In this document: positions 26,420-35,228 of the stretch, one piece after another
Position numbering within the stretch: position 1 is the stretch's first letter
How the letters are laid out: every line of letters starts with the position of its first letter
Assembly: GCF_000768685.1 (NCBI RefSeq)
Contig: NZ_AVPK01000004.1
Coordinates: 277,591-341,590 of the forward strand
Source of the DNA: Knoellia subterranea KCTC 19937
GTDB lineage: Bacteria; Actinomycetota; Actinomycetes; Actinomycetales; Dermatophilaceae
DNA length: 64,000 nucleotides
Direction: 5' to 3'
Notes under the pieces: model-generated
The model's input: the letters and a program-made list of their open reading frames with translations, nothing else
The model's database searches: none
Told to the model about the DNA's origin: nothing
Program-made: the position numbers and the translations under genes

Positions 26420-27988
26420 GTGGCCGATTCGGCGCCCATCCTGGAGATGACGGGCATCACCAAGACCTTTCCCGGTGTGAAGGCCCTCTCCGACGTCACC
26501 CTCACGGTCCGGCGAGGCGACGTCCACGCCATCTGCGGTGAGAACGGCGCAGGCAAGTCGACCCTGATGAAGGTGCTGTCCGGTGTGCACCCGCACGGCA
26601 GCTACGACGGCACGATCCGGTTCAACGGCGCCGACGTCACCTTCAACAACATCCGCGACTCCGAGCACGCCGGCATCGTCATCATCCACCAGGAGCTGGC
26701 GCTCATCCCCGAGCTCTCCATCGCCGAGAACATCTTCCTCGGCAACGAGGAGACCAGGCGCGGCGCCATCGACTGGGTCTCGACGAACAACCGCGCCCGT
26801 GACCTCCTCGCACGCGTCGGCCTCGAGGAGGACCCCGAGACCCCGATCAAGAACATCGGCGTCGGCAAGCAGCAGCTCGTCGAAATCGCCAAGGCTCTGT
26901 CCAAGGACGTCAAGCTGCTCATCCTCGACGAGCCGACCGCGGCCCTCAACGAGGAGGACTCGCGCCACCTCCTCGACCTCATCCGCGGCCTCCAGGCCAA
27001 GGGCATCACGTCGATCATGATCAGCCACAAGCTCAACGAGATCGAAGCGATCGCCGACGCGATCACGATCATCCGCGACGGCCAGACCGTCGAGACGCTC
27101 GACGTGCGCGAGGGGGCTGTCGACGAGGACCGCATCATCCGTGGCATGGTCGGTCGCTCGCTCGAGTCCCGCTTCCCCGACCACACGCCGGACATCGGCG
27201 AGGTGATGTTCGAGGTCAAGAACTGGACCGTCGCCCACCCACAGGTTCCGGAGCGTCTCGTCGCCAAGCAGTCCGAGTTCTTCGTCCGTCGCGGCGAGAT
27301 CGTGGGCTTCGCCGGGCTCATGGGTTCGGGTCGCACCGAGCTGATGCGCTCGCTGTTCGGCCACTCCTACGGCACGTGGCTCAGTGGCGAGATGACCCTC
27401 AACGGCAAGCGCGTCGACCTGCGCTCGGTGCCCGCAGCCATCGACGCCGGCATCGGCTACCTCACCGAGGACCGCAAGACGCTCGGCCTCAACCTCCTTG
27501 ACGACATCAAGTCGACGACGGTCTCGGCCAAGCTCAAGAAGATCGCCCACAACTTCGTCATCGACCGCCGCGCCGAGCACAAAGCGGCCGAGGACTACCG
27601 ACAGGCGCTGCGGACCCGCACTCCGTCGGTCGACTACGGCGTGGCCAAGCTCTCGGGCGGCAATCAGCAGAAGGTCGTCCTCGCGAAGTGGCTCTTCACC
27701 GACCCCGACCTGCTCATCCTCGACGAGCCGACCCGAGGCATCGACGTCGGCGCGAAGTACGAGATCTACGGGATCATCCAGCGCCTCGCGAGCCAGGGCA
27801 AGGGCGTCATCGTCGTCAGCTCCGAACTGCCCGAGCTGCTCGGGCTCAGCGACCGCATCTACACGATCAGCGAGGGTCGGATCACCGGTGTCCTCGACAA
27901 GGACAATGCCGACCAGGAGTCGCTCATGCGGCTCATGACCAAGACGACGGGCTCAACGCCTTCCAGCACCCCCAAGGACGCCGCATGA
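26420..27988 (+). CDS. mmsA: Multiple-monosaccharide ABC importer ATPase (MmsA/GguA-type)
   Basis: 522 residues with two ABC domains. The first has Walker [13 protein letters not shown] and Walker [14 protein letters not shown]; the second has a modified P-loop region [12 protein letters not shown], signature [14 protein letters not shown] and [12 protein letters not shown], the usual asymmetry of sugar (CUT2) ATPases. It drives uptake of sugars such as xylose, glucose, galactose or arabinose in related systems. GTG 26420 was chosen because GAGGAG lies 7 bases upstream; the frame extends only slightly further. ATGA overlap with the permease. Confidence 0.9.
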   Translation: MADSAPILEMTGITKTFPGVKALSDVTLTVRRGDVHAICGENGAGKSTLMKVLSGVHPHGSYDGTIRFNGADVTFNNIRDSEHAGIVIIHQELALIPELSIAENIFLGNEETRRGAIDWVSTNNRARDLLARVGLEEDPETPIKNIGVGKQQLVEIAKALSKDVKLLILDEPTAALNEEDSRHLLDLIRGLQAKGITSIMISHKLNEIEAIADAITIIRDGQTVETLDVREGAVDEDRIIRGMVGRSLESRFPDHTPDIGEVMFEVKNWTVAHPQVPERLVAKQSEFFVRRGEIVGFAGLMGSGRTELMRSLFGHSYGTWLSGEMTLNGKRVDLRSVPAAIDAGIGYLTEDRKTLGLNLLDDIKSTTVSAKLKKIAHNFVIDRRAEHKAAEDYRQALRTRTPSVDYGVAKLSGGNQQKVVLAKWLFTDPDLLILDEPTRGIDVGAKYEIYGIIQRLASQGKGVIVVSSELPELLGLSDRIYTISEGRITGVLDKDNADQESLMRLMTKTTGSTPSSTPKDAA

Positions 27989-29235
27989 ACAAGCTCAAGG
28001 AGATCTTCGGGGGCGACCTGCGCCAGTTCGGCATGGTCTTCGCCCTCGCCTTCCTCCTCGTCTTCTTCCAGATCAAGACCGGCGGGCTGATGTTGGAGGC
28101 GACCAACGTCATCAACATCTTCCAGGGCAACAGCTACATCCTCGTGATGGCCATCGGCATGGTGCTCGTCATCATCGCCGGACACATCGACCTCTCGGTC
28201 GGCTCGGTCGCTGCCTTCGCCGGGATCGTCGTCGCCATCGCCATGCGTGACTGGGGCATCCCGTGGTGGGTCGGCATCCTCCTCGGCCTGGTCGTCGGTG
28301 CCCTTGTCGGCGCGTGGCAGGGCTTCTGGGTCGCCATCGTCGGCATCCCGGCGTTCATCGTCACCCTCGCGGGCATGCTCATCTTCCGCGGCGCCAACCA
28401 GTACGTCGGCAAGTCCATCACCGTCCCCGTCGACGCCGACTTCCAGCGGATCGGCGCCGGCTACCTGCCCGAGGTCGGCCCCGACACGGGCTACAACAAC
28501 CTCACCGTGCTCATCGGGTTGCTCGTCTGCGCCGTCATTGTGTTCGGCGTCCTGCGCAACCGCCGCAACCAGCGCAGGATCGGCGCCGAGGTCGAGTCGG
28601 GCGTCGTCGCCACCGTCCGCCTCGTCCTCATCTGCGCGGCCATCCTCGCGACGGCCCTCCTCATGGCCTCCGGCCGCCCGGGGACGTCGGTGCCCATCTC
28701 GGCCCTCATCCTCGGTGTCCTCGTCCTCATCTACGGGTTCATCTCGACCCGCACGATCATCGGCCGCCACATCTACGCGGTCGGTGGCAACCGGCACGCC
28801 GCCGAGCTGTCCGGTGTCCGCTCGAAGCGGGTCAACTTCCTCGTCATGATGAACATGTCGATCCTCGCCGCCCTCGCCGGAATGATGTTCGTCGCCCGCT
28901 CCAACGCCTCCGGCCCGTTCGATGGTGTCGGTTGGGAGCTCGACGCCATCGCAGCCGTGTTCATCGGTGGCGCCGCCGTCACCGGTGGTGTCGGAACCGT
29001 GGTCGGGGCCGTCATCGGTGGTCTCGTCATGGCCGTCCTCAACAACGGACTCCAGCTGCTCGGCGTCGGCGCCGACATGACCCAGATCATCAAGGGCCTC
29101 GTCCTCCTCGCCGCTGTCGCCTTCGACGTCTACAACAAGTCGCAGGGCCGCCGCTCCCTCACCGGACTCCTCTTCAAGAACTTCGGTGGACGAGCCACCC
29201 AGGAGACGACCGAGACCGCCAAGCAGGAATCCTGA
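27985..29235 (+). CDS. mmsB: Multiple-monosaccharide ABC importer permease (MmsB/GguB-type)
   Basis: 416-residue permease with about ten to twelve hydrophobic segments. The CUT2 signature [20 protein letters not shown] is split here as [16 protein letters not shown], and the coupling region reads [16 protein letters not shown]. It is long for the family because of a central soluble loop around [17 protein letters not shown] and an extra pair of segments, which is typical of the GguB/MmsB branch. Start overlaps the ATPase stop (27985-27988). Confidence 0.9.
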   Translation: MNKLKEIFGGDLRQFGMVFALAFLLVFFQIKTGGLMLEATNVINIFQGNSYILVMAIGMVLVIIAGHIDLSVGSVAAFAGIVVAIAMRDWGIPWWVGILLGLVVGALVGAWQGFWVAIVGIPAFIVTLAGMLIFRGANQYVGKSITVPVDADFQRIGAGYLPEVGPDTGYNNLTVLIGLLVCAVIVFGVLRNRRNQRRIGAEVESGVVATVRLVLICAAILATALLMASGRPGTSVPISALILGVLVLIYGFISTRTIIGRHIYAVGGNRHAAELSGVRSKRVNFLVMMNMSILAALAGMMFVARSNASGPFDGVGWELDAIAAVFIGGAAVTGGVGTVVGAVIGGLVMAVLNNGLQLLGVGADMTQIIKGLVLLAAVAFDVYNKSQGRRSLTGLLFKNFGGRATQETTETAKQES

Positions 29236-29321
29236 CGAGTTCGACTGCAGCACAACTGAATACGCACAAAGGTGACGTCACCGCCCCGGGTCCGTCACGG
29301 CATACGAAAGAAAGAGACGAC

Positions 29322-30434
29322 ATGCGTTCCCTCACCAAAGTGATGGCGGCCACCGCCGTCGCCGCGCTCGCTCTGACCGGCTGCGGCCGCTCCGACGACA
29401 CCGGCTCCACCAGTGGCGACACGAGCACTGGAAGCTCCACCGGGGCCACCGGCGGGTTCCCCGCCGACTCGCTCATCGGTGTCTCGCTCCCGCAGAAGAC
29501 GTCGGAGAACTGGGTCCTCGCCGAGAACCTCTTCAAGGACGACCTCGCCGCGGCCGGCTTCAAGGCCGACGTGCAGTTCGCCAACGGTGGTGTCGGCGAG
29601 CAGCAGAACCAGATCCAGTCCATGGTCACCAAGGGCGCCAAGGTCATCGTCGTCGGCGCGATCGACGGCAGCCAGCTCGGCACCCAGGTCAAGGCGGCCA
29701 AGGACGCCGGCGCGACGGTCATCGCCTACGACCGCCTGCTGCTCAACACCGACGCAGTCGACTACTACGTCGCCTACGACAACTTCCAGGTCGGTGTGCT
29801 CCAGGGCAACGCGCTCCTCGAGGGCATGAAGGCCAAGAAGCCGAACGGCCCCTACAACATCGAGCTGTTCGCCGGTTCGCCCGACGACGCCAACGCCAAG
29901 GTCTTCTTCGACGGCGCGATGAGCGTGCTCCAGCCGAAGATCGACGACGGCACGCTCAAGGTCGTCTCCGGTCAGACGCAGTTCACGCAGGCCGTCACCC
30001 AGGGCTGGAAGGCCGAGAACGCGCAGAAGCGCATGGACACGCTGCTGTCGGCGTCCTACGCCTCGGCCACGCTCGACGGCGTCCTCTCCCCGAACGACAC
30101 GCTGGCCCGCGCGATCATGACCTCGGTCAAGGCCGCCGCGAAGCCGCTTCCCGTCGTGACCGGTCAGGACTCCGAGGTCGAGTCGGTCAAGTCGATCATG
30201 GCCGGTGAGCAGTACTCGACGATCAACAAGGACACCCGCAACCTCGTCAAGGAGACGATCGCGATGGTCCAGGCCCTCCAGAAGGGTGAGAAGCCGACCA
30301 TCAACGACGACAAGTCGTACAACAACGGCGTCAAGGTGGTCCCGGCCAACCTGCTCAAGCCGCTCATCGTCACCAAGGCGAACGCCAAGGAGGCCTACGC
30401 CAACGACCCGACCCTGTCCAAGCTCACCCAGTGA
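29322..30434 (+). CDS. chvE: Sugar-binding lipoprotein (ChvE-type)
   Basis: 370 residues. A lipobox LALTGC gives a lipid-anchored cysteine at residue 21, followed by a Ser/Thr/Gly linker and a periplasmic-binding-protein fold: LIGVSLPQKTSENWVLAENL, GAIDGSQLGTQVKAAKDAGA and VIAYDRLLLNTDAVDYYVA. The latter is the sugar-contact region of ChvE/MmsE proteins. It delivers monosaccharides to the MmsAB-type importer. A CGGCATAC octamer and an AAGAGA ribosome site lie just before the ATG. Confidence 0.92.
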   Translation: MRSLTKVMAATAVAALALTGCGRSDDTGSTSGDTSTGSSTGATGGFPADSLIGVSLPQKTSENWVLAENLFKDDLAAAGFKADVQFANGGVGEQQNQIQSMVTKGAKVIVVGAIDGSQLGTQVKAAKDAGATVIAYDRLLLNTDAVDYYVAYDNFQVGVLQGNALLEGMKAKKPNGPYNIELFAGSPDDANAKVFFDGAMSVLQPKIDDGTLKVVSGQTQFTQAVTQGWKAENAQKRMDTLLSASYASATLDGVLSPNDTLARAIMTSVKAAAKPLPVVTGQDSEVESVKSIMAGEQYSTINKDTRNLVKETIAMVQALQKGEKPTINDDKSYNNGVKVVPANLLKPLIVTKANAKEAYANDPTLSKLTQ

Positions 30435-30464
30435 GCTGAGGCCGGTTCCCCGGTCGTTCGGGTT

Positions 30465-30501
30465 CTCGACCCCGTCACCCCTCGTGGGTGGCGGGGTCGA
30501 G
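30465..30501 (+). terminator. Hairpin terminator of the sugar importer operon
   Basis: 16-base arms, CTCGACCCCGTCACCC and its complement with one G-T type mismatch, loop CTCGT, 31 bases after the binding-protein stop. The following sequence has only a short T-run (CATTTCC), as usual for high-GC hosts. Confidence 0.7.
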
Positions 30502-30569
30502 GTCATTTCCCGGTATGCCGTCCGCCCACCTTCCGTGCCTCGGCGCACCTTCGTCGGTAGGTTGCCGGG

Positions 30570-31118
30570 ATGAGTGAGTCGACACCGGAGTCCGGCCAGC
30601 TGGGACAGGGGCAGCAACGCCACGTCATCGTCATGGGGGTGTCGGGGTCGGGCAAGTCGACGATCGCGGAGGGCATCGCCGAGCGGACGGGGTGGGTGTT
30701 CGGGGAGGCGGACGAGTTCCACCCCGCTGCGAACATCGCGAAGATGGAGGCCGGCACGCCGCTCACGGACGAGGACCGGTGGCCGTGGCTCGAGGCGCTC
30801 AACGCGTGGATGCGGGAGCGGGCGGCAGCGGGGGAGTCGACGGTCATCACGTGCTCGGCGCTGCGGCGGGTCTATCGCGACCGGCTGCGTGAAGGGCTGG
30901 ACTCGCTCGACTTCCTCCACCTCGACGGTCCGGCCGAGGTCATCGCCTCGCGGATGGAGGGACGCAAGGGGCACTTCATGCCGCCGGAACTCCTGCAGTC
31001 CCAGCTCGACACTCTCGAGGCACTCGACCCCGATGAGAGTGGGGTCGTGCTCGACCTGCGCCACACGCCGGACGAGCTGATCGACGAAGCCCTCACCTGG
31101 CTCAACTTGCCCACGTAG
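30570..31118 (+). CDS. gntK: Gluconokinase
   Basis: 182-residue P-loop kinase: VIVMGVSGSGKSTIAEGIAE (Walker A GVSGSGKST), EADEFHPAANIAKMEAGTPL with the substrate-binding region, and CSALRRVYRDRLR, all standard GntK features. It phosphorylates gluconate to 6-phosphogluconate for the pentose phosphate pathway. It lies behind the sugar importer operon but has its own upstream gap with a terminator, so it is separately transcribed; a shared sugar-acid role is possible. Confidence 0.93.
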   Translation: MSESTPESGQLGQGQQRHVIVMGVSGSGKSTIAEGIAERTGWVFGEADEFHPAANIAKMEAGTPLTDEDRWPWLEALNAWMRERAAAGESTVITCSALRRVYRDRLREGLDSLDFLHLDGPAEVIASRMEGRKGHFMPPELLQSQLDTLEALDPDESGVVLDLRHTPDELIDEALTWLNLPT

Positions 31119-31137
31119 ACCGTGGGACCCGCCGCCT

Positions 31138-31200
31138 GAAGTGGCTTTCTCTCACTCCGCCTGACCGCCGTGATCAGGCGAGGTGAGAGGAACCCACTTC
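31138..31200. terminator. Long bidirectional hairpin between convergent genes
   Basis: 27-base arms (31138-31164, 31174-31200), 23 of 27 paired, loop of 9. It follows gntK by 19 bases and includes the last codons and stop of the convergent SGNH hydrolase gene, so it may end both transcripts. Confidence 0.6.
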
Positions 31201-32013
31201 GGGCGGGAAAGTTCGGGCGAGGGCGCGCTCGCGGGCCAGCCTCTTCATGCCGTCCGCCGGGCGAATGGGGTCCGGCCACTTGGGATGGGCGAAGTCACCC
31301 TCGGAGCGGCCGGTGAGGCGACGCCGCACCAGCGGTGCGACCTCGGTGCGCAGGAACCGTCCCTCATCGCGCAGGGCCCGGCGCCAGCCGCGTGGCTCCC
31401 AGTCGTCGAGCTCGCGCAGTTTGAGGGTGTGTGGCACGCCGAGTTCGCGCAGCACGAACGCCGCCATCCGCTTGTGCCCCAACCGATTCATGTGGATCTT
31501 GTCGGGCGCCCAGAGCCGGCGGTCCTCGTACTCCCGCATGAGCGTGTGGTCGAGCAGCGTTGCGCCGTGAGTGGCGGAGAGGTCACGCACGGCGTCGTTG
31601 AAGGTCTGGACCCGACGCAGCAGCGGGTCGAGGAGTGCAGTCGTCTTCATGTCGAAGGCGGTGAAGACGAGGACGTGTGCGCCGCTGCCGGTGAGCCGGG
31701 TGAGGGCGGCCTCGTAGCGCTCCATGAGCGCGTCGAGATCCGAGCGGAGCGACAGGATGTCGTTGCCCCCGGCATAGAACGACACGTGCGTGGGAGAGAG
31801 CGCGAGGGCGTCGTCGAGCTGGTCGGACACCACCTGGTCGAGGACCTTGCTGCGGATGGCGAAGTTGGCGTACTCCCAGCGAGGGTCGGCGCGGCCCAGT
31901 TGGCGCGCCATCCGGTCCGCCCACCCACGAAAACCGTTGGGGTAGTGCAGGTTCGGGTCACCAACACCCTCGGTGAAGGAGTCTCCGATGGCGACGAAAC
32001 GACCGGGGTGCAT
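31174..32013 (-). CDS. SGNH/GDSL-family hydrolase, copy 1
   Basis: 279 residues. SGNH blocks are visible: block I FVAIGDSFTEGVGD (nucleophile Ser), block III YAGGNDIL (oxyanion Asn), block V APDKIHMNRLGH (Asp and His). No signal peptide, so probably cytoplasmic esterase or acyl hydrolase. The start was set at the ATG beside the conserved block I, as in its paralogue at 32711. The two proteins share the order GD-S-TEGVGD, PNG-RGWA and a C-terminal KW-P--P region and clearly derive from one ancestor. Confidence 0.87.
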   Translation of the reverse strand: MHPGRFVAIGDSFTEGVGDPNLHYPNGFRGWADRMARQLGRADPRWEYANFAIRSKVLDQVVSDQLDDALALSPTHVSFYAGGNDILSLRSDLDALMERYEAALTRLTGSGAHVLVFTAFDMKTTALLDPLLRRVQTFNDAVRDLSATHGATLLDHTLMREYEDRRLWAPDKIHMNRLGHKRMAAFVLRELGVPHTLKLRELDDWEPRGWRRALRDEGRFLRTEVAPLVRRRLTGRSEGDFAHPKWPDPIRPADGMKRLARERALARTFPPEVGSSHLA

Positions 32014-32138
32014 GTGGACATGTTCACTATGAGGGGGGTCGCACAGCAACAACCGCGCACTGTTGCGCCCGTTGTTGTCCCGCCCGTTGCGCGGGCGTCA
32101 CGACATGGTCATCTGCGAGGCAGCTGGCCACGAGGTTG

Positions 32139-32174
32139 CCGGAGGGGCAGCCAAATGCACGGCTGCCCCTCCGG
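32139..32174 (-). terminator. Hairpin terminator downstream of the small secreted protein
   Basis: Perfect 14-base arms CCGGAGGGGCAGCC and complement, 8-base loop, 18 bases beyond the stop of the minus-strand gene at 32192. The 32014-32138 stretch beside it holds nothing else recognisable. Confidence 0.7.
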
Positions 32175-32191
32175 TCTTGGTGATCGTTCGG

Positions 32192-32527
32192 TTACCAGCA
32201 CTTGAGGTAGTCGAGGGCGTGGACAGGAATCCCCGCATCACCCTTGAACAGTTCCTTGTTTGAGAAGTACAGACGCCCCCACCTGTTGGGATCGTGCTTC
32301 CGAATCGAAAAGGTGCTGACGTTGAGGTACATCCCCGGATACGTGACTCCCGTCCCGGTCCCGCGCCCACCACCCTTGTTGTACGTGAACGTCACGTGCT
32401 TCGTGACCCTGTACTGGCATGTCGAGTAGTCCGTGGTTGCTGCCTGCGAACTCGCGGGCTGGACGAGCAGCATTCCTGTTGCTGTGGCGCTGGTCAGCGC
32501 AGCCATGGCGAATCGACCAAGGTTCAT
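32192..32527 (-). CDS. Small secreted protein with two cysteines
   Basis: 111 residues. A signal peptide (FAMAALTSATATGMLLVQPA, cleavage near SQA-A at residue 29) leaves about 82 mature residues. The mature part has one cysteine near its start (YSTCQYRV) and one as the second-last residue (KCW), suggesting one disulfide closing the domain; aromatic and glycine-rich strands between them look SH3-like. Not a recognised family. GGAGGAA ribosome site before ATG 32527. Base composition here is visibly lower in GC than the surroundings, so it may be acquired. It sits between two divergent SGNH hydrolase paralogues. Confidence 0.75.
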   Translation of the reverse strand: MNLGRFAMAALTSATATGMLLVQPASSQAATTDYSTCQYRVTKHVTFTYNKGGGRGTGTGVTYPGMYLNVSTFSIRKHDPNRWGRLYFSNKELFKGDAGIPVHALDYLKCW

Positions 32528-32710
32528 ATTTCCTCCGCGTTCCTGATTCTCGTCGAGATGACTCGGACCCTGACAGTGTGGCATCGCCCCGGTGTTTCAT
32601 CCTTGAACGTCAGATCCCGGAGTGTTGGTGTGGCTGTTGTTCGCTCGATGGTTCGCAACTCGTCAACGTGACGACACTGCGGAGGTGGGCGGGCGGCATA
32701 CCGTGCGCTC

Positions 32711-33526
32711 GTGCCCAGGTTCGTCGCGCTCGGCGACTCACTCACCGAAGGCGTCGGCGACCCGCATCCGGCCTGGCCCAACGGGCTCCGCGGGTGGGCC
32801 GAACTCGTGGCCGCCCGGCTCGCGGCGACGGATCCGACGACCGAGTACGCGAACCTCGCGCTGCGCGCCAAGACCGCCTGGGACGTCGCGCAGGAGCAGG
32901 TCCCGGCCGCGCTCGAGATGAAGCCCGACATCGTGACGATCTGGGCCGGCGGCAACGACATCCTGCGGCCGCGACTCCACCTCGACCGGGTCCTCACGCC
33001 CATCGACGAGGCGCTCGCCCAACTCGCGGTGACGACCACGACCCTCATCGTCTTCACGGGCTTCGAGATCAGTGGCTCGCCGTTCCTCGGGCCGCTGCGG
33101 GCCAGGGTGCGGGAGCTCAACAGCAACCTTCGCGAGATCGCCCATCACCGGGGTGCCGTTGTCGCCGATGTCTCGCCCCGGAACGAGTGGCGGGACCGAC
33201 GGCTGTGGGCCGGCGACCGCGTGCACCCCTCGCCGCTGGGCCACGAGCGCCTCGCCGCCCAGGTCGGCACGCTGCTCGGACTGGCACCGCAGCCGGCCCC
33301 GCCCGTCCTCGGCCCGCCGCAGCCCCCGCGCCGTGGACGCGTCATCGCGGACGAGTTCGAGTGGTGGCGGGACCACGCCGCGCCGCACATCGCCCGGTGG
33401 GCAACGGGAGCGTCCAGACGTGAGCTCGTCACGCCCAAGTGGACGGTTCCGGTCCGGCCCGCGGCGGCCTTCCCGTGGTTCGACGTCGGCAACGATCTGG
33501 CTGTGAGTTCTCTGCCCTCGGCGTGA
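32711..33526 (+). CDS. SGNH/GDSL-family hydrolase, copy 2
   Basis: 271 residues, GTG start with block I immediately after (FVALGDSLTEGVGDPH). Block III is WAGGNDIL and block V AGDRVHPSPLGHERL. A proline-rich linker then leads to a C-terminal helix region (EFEWWRDHAAPHIARW) also found in copy 1. Probably an intracellular esterase or lipase; substrate unknown. The GTG lies 10 bases after a CGGCATAC octamer inside GGTGGGCGGGCGGCATAC, nearly the same element as in front of the gene at 25854. Confidence 0.87.
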   Translation: MPRFVALGDSLTEGVGDPHPAWPNGLRGWAELVAARLAATDPTTEYANLALRAKTAWDVAQEQVPAALEMKPDIVTIWAGGNDILRPRLHLDRVLTPIDEALAQLAVTTTTLIVFTGFEISGSPFLGPLRARVRELNSNLREIAHHRGAVVADVSPRNEWRDRRLWAGDRVHPSPLGHERLAAQVGTLLGLAPQPAPPVLGPPQPPRRGRVIADEFEWWRDHAAPHIARWATGASRRELVTPKWTVPVRPAAAFPWFDVGNDLAVSSLPSA

Positions 33527-33556
33527 ACCCGCCCTCCCGGCGGCATGATGTGAGTC

Positions 33557-35140
33557 GTGCCCATCCACCATGACGGCGACAGTGCCCGTCGCGACGACGA
33601 CGCGGACCACGAGTTCACGTACGAGTCCGGCGACCAGGATTACGACGACCAGGACGACGACGACAACGACCGGGACGACGACTACGACGAGTGGGACACG
33701 CGGGCCCCGCGCATCCACGGCGGTGGCGGCGGTGGGTCAGGGCGCTACGTCGGCCTCACCGCACTGAGCACCCTCCTCCCCGGTGCCGGTCTCATCCCCA
33801 CTCGACGTCGCGGCCTGGGCCTGGTCCTGTTCCTCGGTGCCCTGCTCCTGGGGGCCCTCGCCCTCTTCTATGCGTGGCGCAAGGGCTTCGTCGTGGCCGC
33901 GCTCGATCTCGCGGTGCGCCCCGGTCTCCTCATGGGATTGCTCGTCGCGACGATTGTCGGGGCGCTGCTGTGGTGCTTCGGCATCCTCACGACGGCCCGC
34001 GAGACGACACCCGGTGGCCCGGGCAGGGGTTGGCGCGCTCTCTTCGCGGCCATCTGCTGCGCCGTGATCGTCGCTCCGGCAGCGACGGCGGTCCGCTACC
34101 TCACGATCCAGCACGACGTCATCACGGTCCTCACCGGCAATGGCAACAACGACGACGTCGAGGCGAACGCGTGGGCCGACCAGCCGCGCGTCAACATCCT
34201 GCTGCTCGGGTCCGACGCCGGTGACGACCGGATCGGCGTGCGCACCGACTCGATGATGGTGGCGAGCATCGACACCGAGTCGGGTGACACCGTGCTCTTC
34301 AGCCTGCCGCGCAACCTCGAGCACGCGCCCATTCCCTCGTCGAACCCGCTGAGCAAGCTCTATCCCAACGGCTACGACTGCGGCGACGAGTGCCTGCTCA
34401 ACGGCATCTGGACGCTCGCGACGGATCACGCCGAGCAGGACCCGGCCCTCTTCGCCGGCGACGACAACCCGGGCCTCACCTCGACTCGTGACGTCATCGG
34501 CGAGATCCTCGGCCTCGACATCGACCGCACCCTCGTCGTCAACCTCCAGGGCTTCCGCGCCCTCGTCGACGCGATGGGCGGCGTCGACATCAACGTCAAG
34601 GAGCGGGTCTGCGTCGACTGTCAGCTCAAGAACGGTCGCATCGTCTTCGCCCACGGCATCGAGAAGTGGATCGAGCCGGGGGAGCAGCACCTCAACGGAA
34701 ACCTTGCCCTCTGGTACGCCCGTTCGCGTGCCGGCAGCGACGACTTCAACCGCATGCGGCGCCAGCGCTGCGTCACCGCCGCCATCCTCAACCAGGCCGA
34801 CCCGGTGGCGCTCCTGCGCAACTATCCGGCGCTGGCCGACGTCGTCAAGGACAACGTCGCGGTCGACATTCCGCAGTCGGAGCTGCCCGCCTGGGCTCAA
34901 CTCGTCGGGACCCTGCAGGACTCGGGGTCGATCCGGAGCCTGCCGATCACGAACCAGGTCGTGAAGGTCACCAATCCCGACTACGCGAAGATCCGCGATG
35001 TCGTCCAGGACGCGCTCAACCCGCCGCCCCCGGCGTCCGAGACGAGCGCGCCGAGTTCGACGCCCAGCCCGAGTGACTCGAGCTCGCCGACACCGACACA
35101 GCCGACCGACGAGGTGGAGGACATCAGCACCGCCTGCTGA
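33557..35140 (+). CDS. LytR-CpsA-Psr (LCP) family protein
   Basis: 527 residues, GTG start. An extremely acidic N-terminal tail of about 50 residues (cytoplasmic), three to four membrane segments (about residues 65-185), then the extracellular LCP domain: VNILLLGSDAGDDRIGVRTD, VLFSLPRNLE, NLQGFRALVDAMGGVDI and YARSRAGSDDFNRMRRQ, with the conserved arginines that bind polyprenyl pyrophosphate. A Pro/Ser/Thr tail ends the protein. LCP enzymes attach glycopolymers to peptidoglycan. The extra helices before the domain are more than the single one typical of the family. Confidence 0.9.
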   Translation: MPIHHDGDSARRDDDADHEFTYESGDQDYDDQDDDDNDRDDDYDEWDTRAPRIHGGGGGGSGRYVGLTALSTLLPGAGLIPTRRRGLGLVLFLGALLLGALALFYAWRKGFVVAALDLAVRPGLLMGLLVATIVGALLWCFGILTTARETTPGGPGRGWRALFAAICCAVIVAPAATAVRYLTIQHDVITVLTGNGNNDDVEANAWADQPRVNILLLGSDAGDDRIGVRTDSMMVASIDTESGDTVLFSLPRNLEHAPIPSSNPLSKLYPNGYDCGDECLLNGIWTLATDHAEQDPALFAGDDNPGLTSTRDVIGEILGLDIDRTLVVNLQGFRALVDAMGGVDINVKERVCVDCQLKNGRIVFAHGIEKWIEPGEQHLNGNLALWYARSRAGSDDFNRMRRQRCVTAAILNQADPVALLRNYPALADVVKDNVAVDIPQSELPAWAQLVGTLQDSGSIRSLPITNQVVKVTNPDYAKIRDVVQDALNPPPPASETSAPSSTPSPSDSSSPTPTQPTDEVEDISTAC

Positions 35141-35177
35141 ACCACAGAGTTGAGCGGAATCAACTCAACTCTGTGGT
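35141..35177. promoter_or_regulatory. HspR-type repeat (HAIR) at clpB, nested in a larger palindrome
   Basis: The core GTTGAGC-GGAATCA-ACTCAAC (35149-35169) matches the HspR repeat and is almost the same as the dnaK site. It is extended on both sides to 14-base arms ACCACAGAGTTGAG (35141-35154) and complement (35164-35177), same centre. It begins 1 base after the LCP stop and 52 bases before clpB, so it may act as operator for clpB and as a stem-loop ending the LCP transcript. Confidence 0.75.
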
Positions 35178-35228
35178 CGTTGGACCTGATGAATCCGTGC
35201 CTTTCACGACCCTCAGGAGAACTCAGCA

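Noticed and set aside
32419..33423. Plus-strand frame overlapping the SGNH hydrolase gene in another frame
   Set aside because: The alternative frame is Arg/Pro-rich without domains, whereas the 32711 frame has all SGNH blocks.
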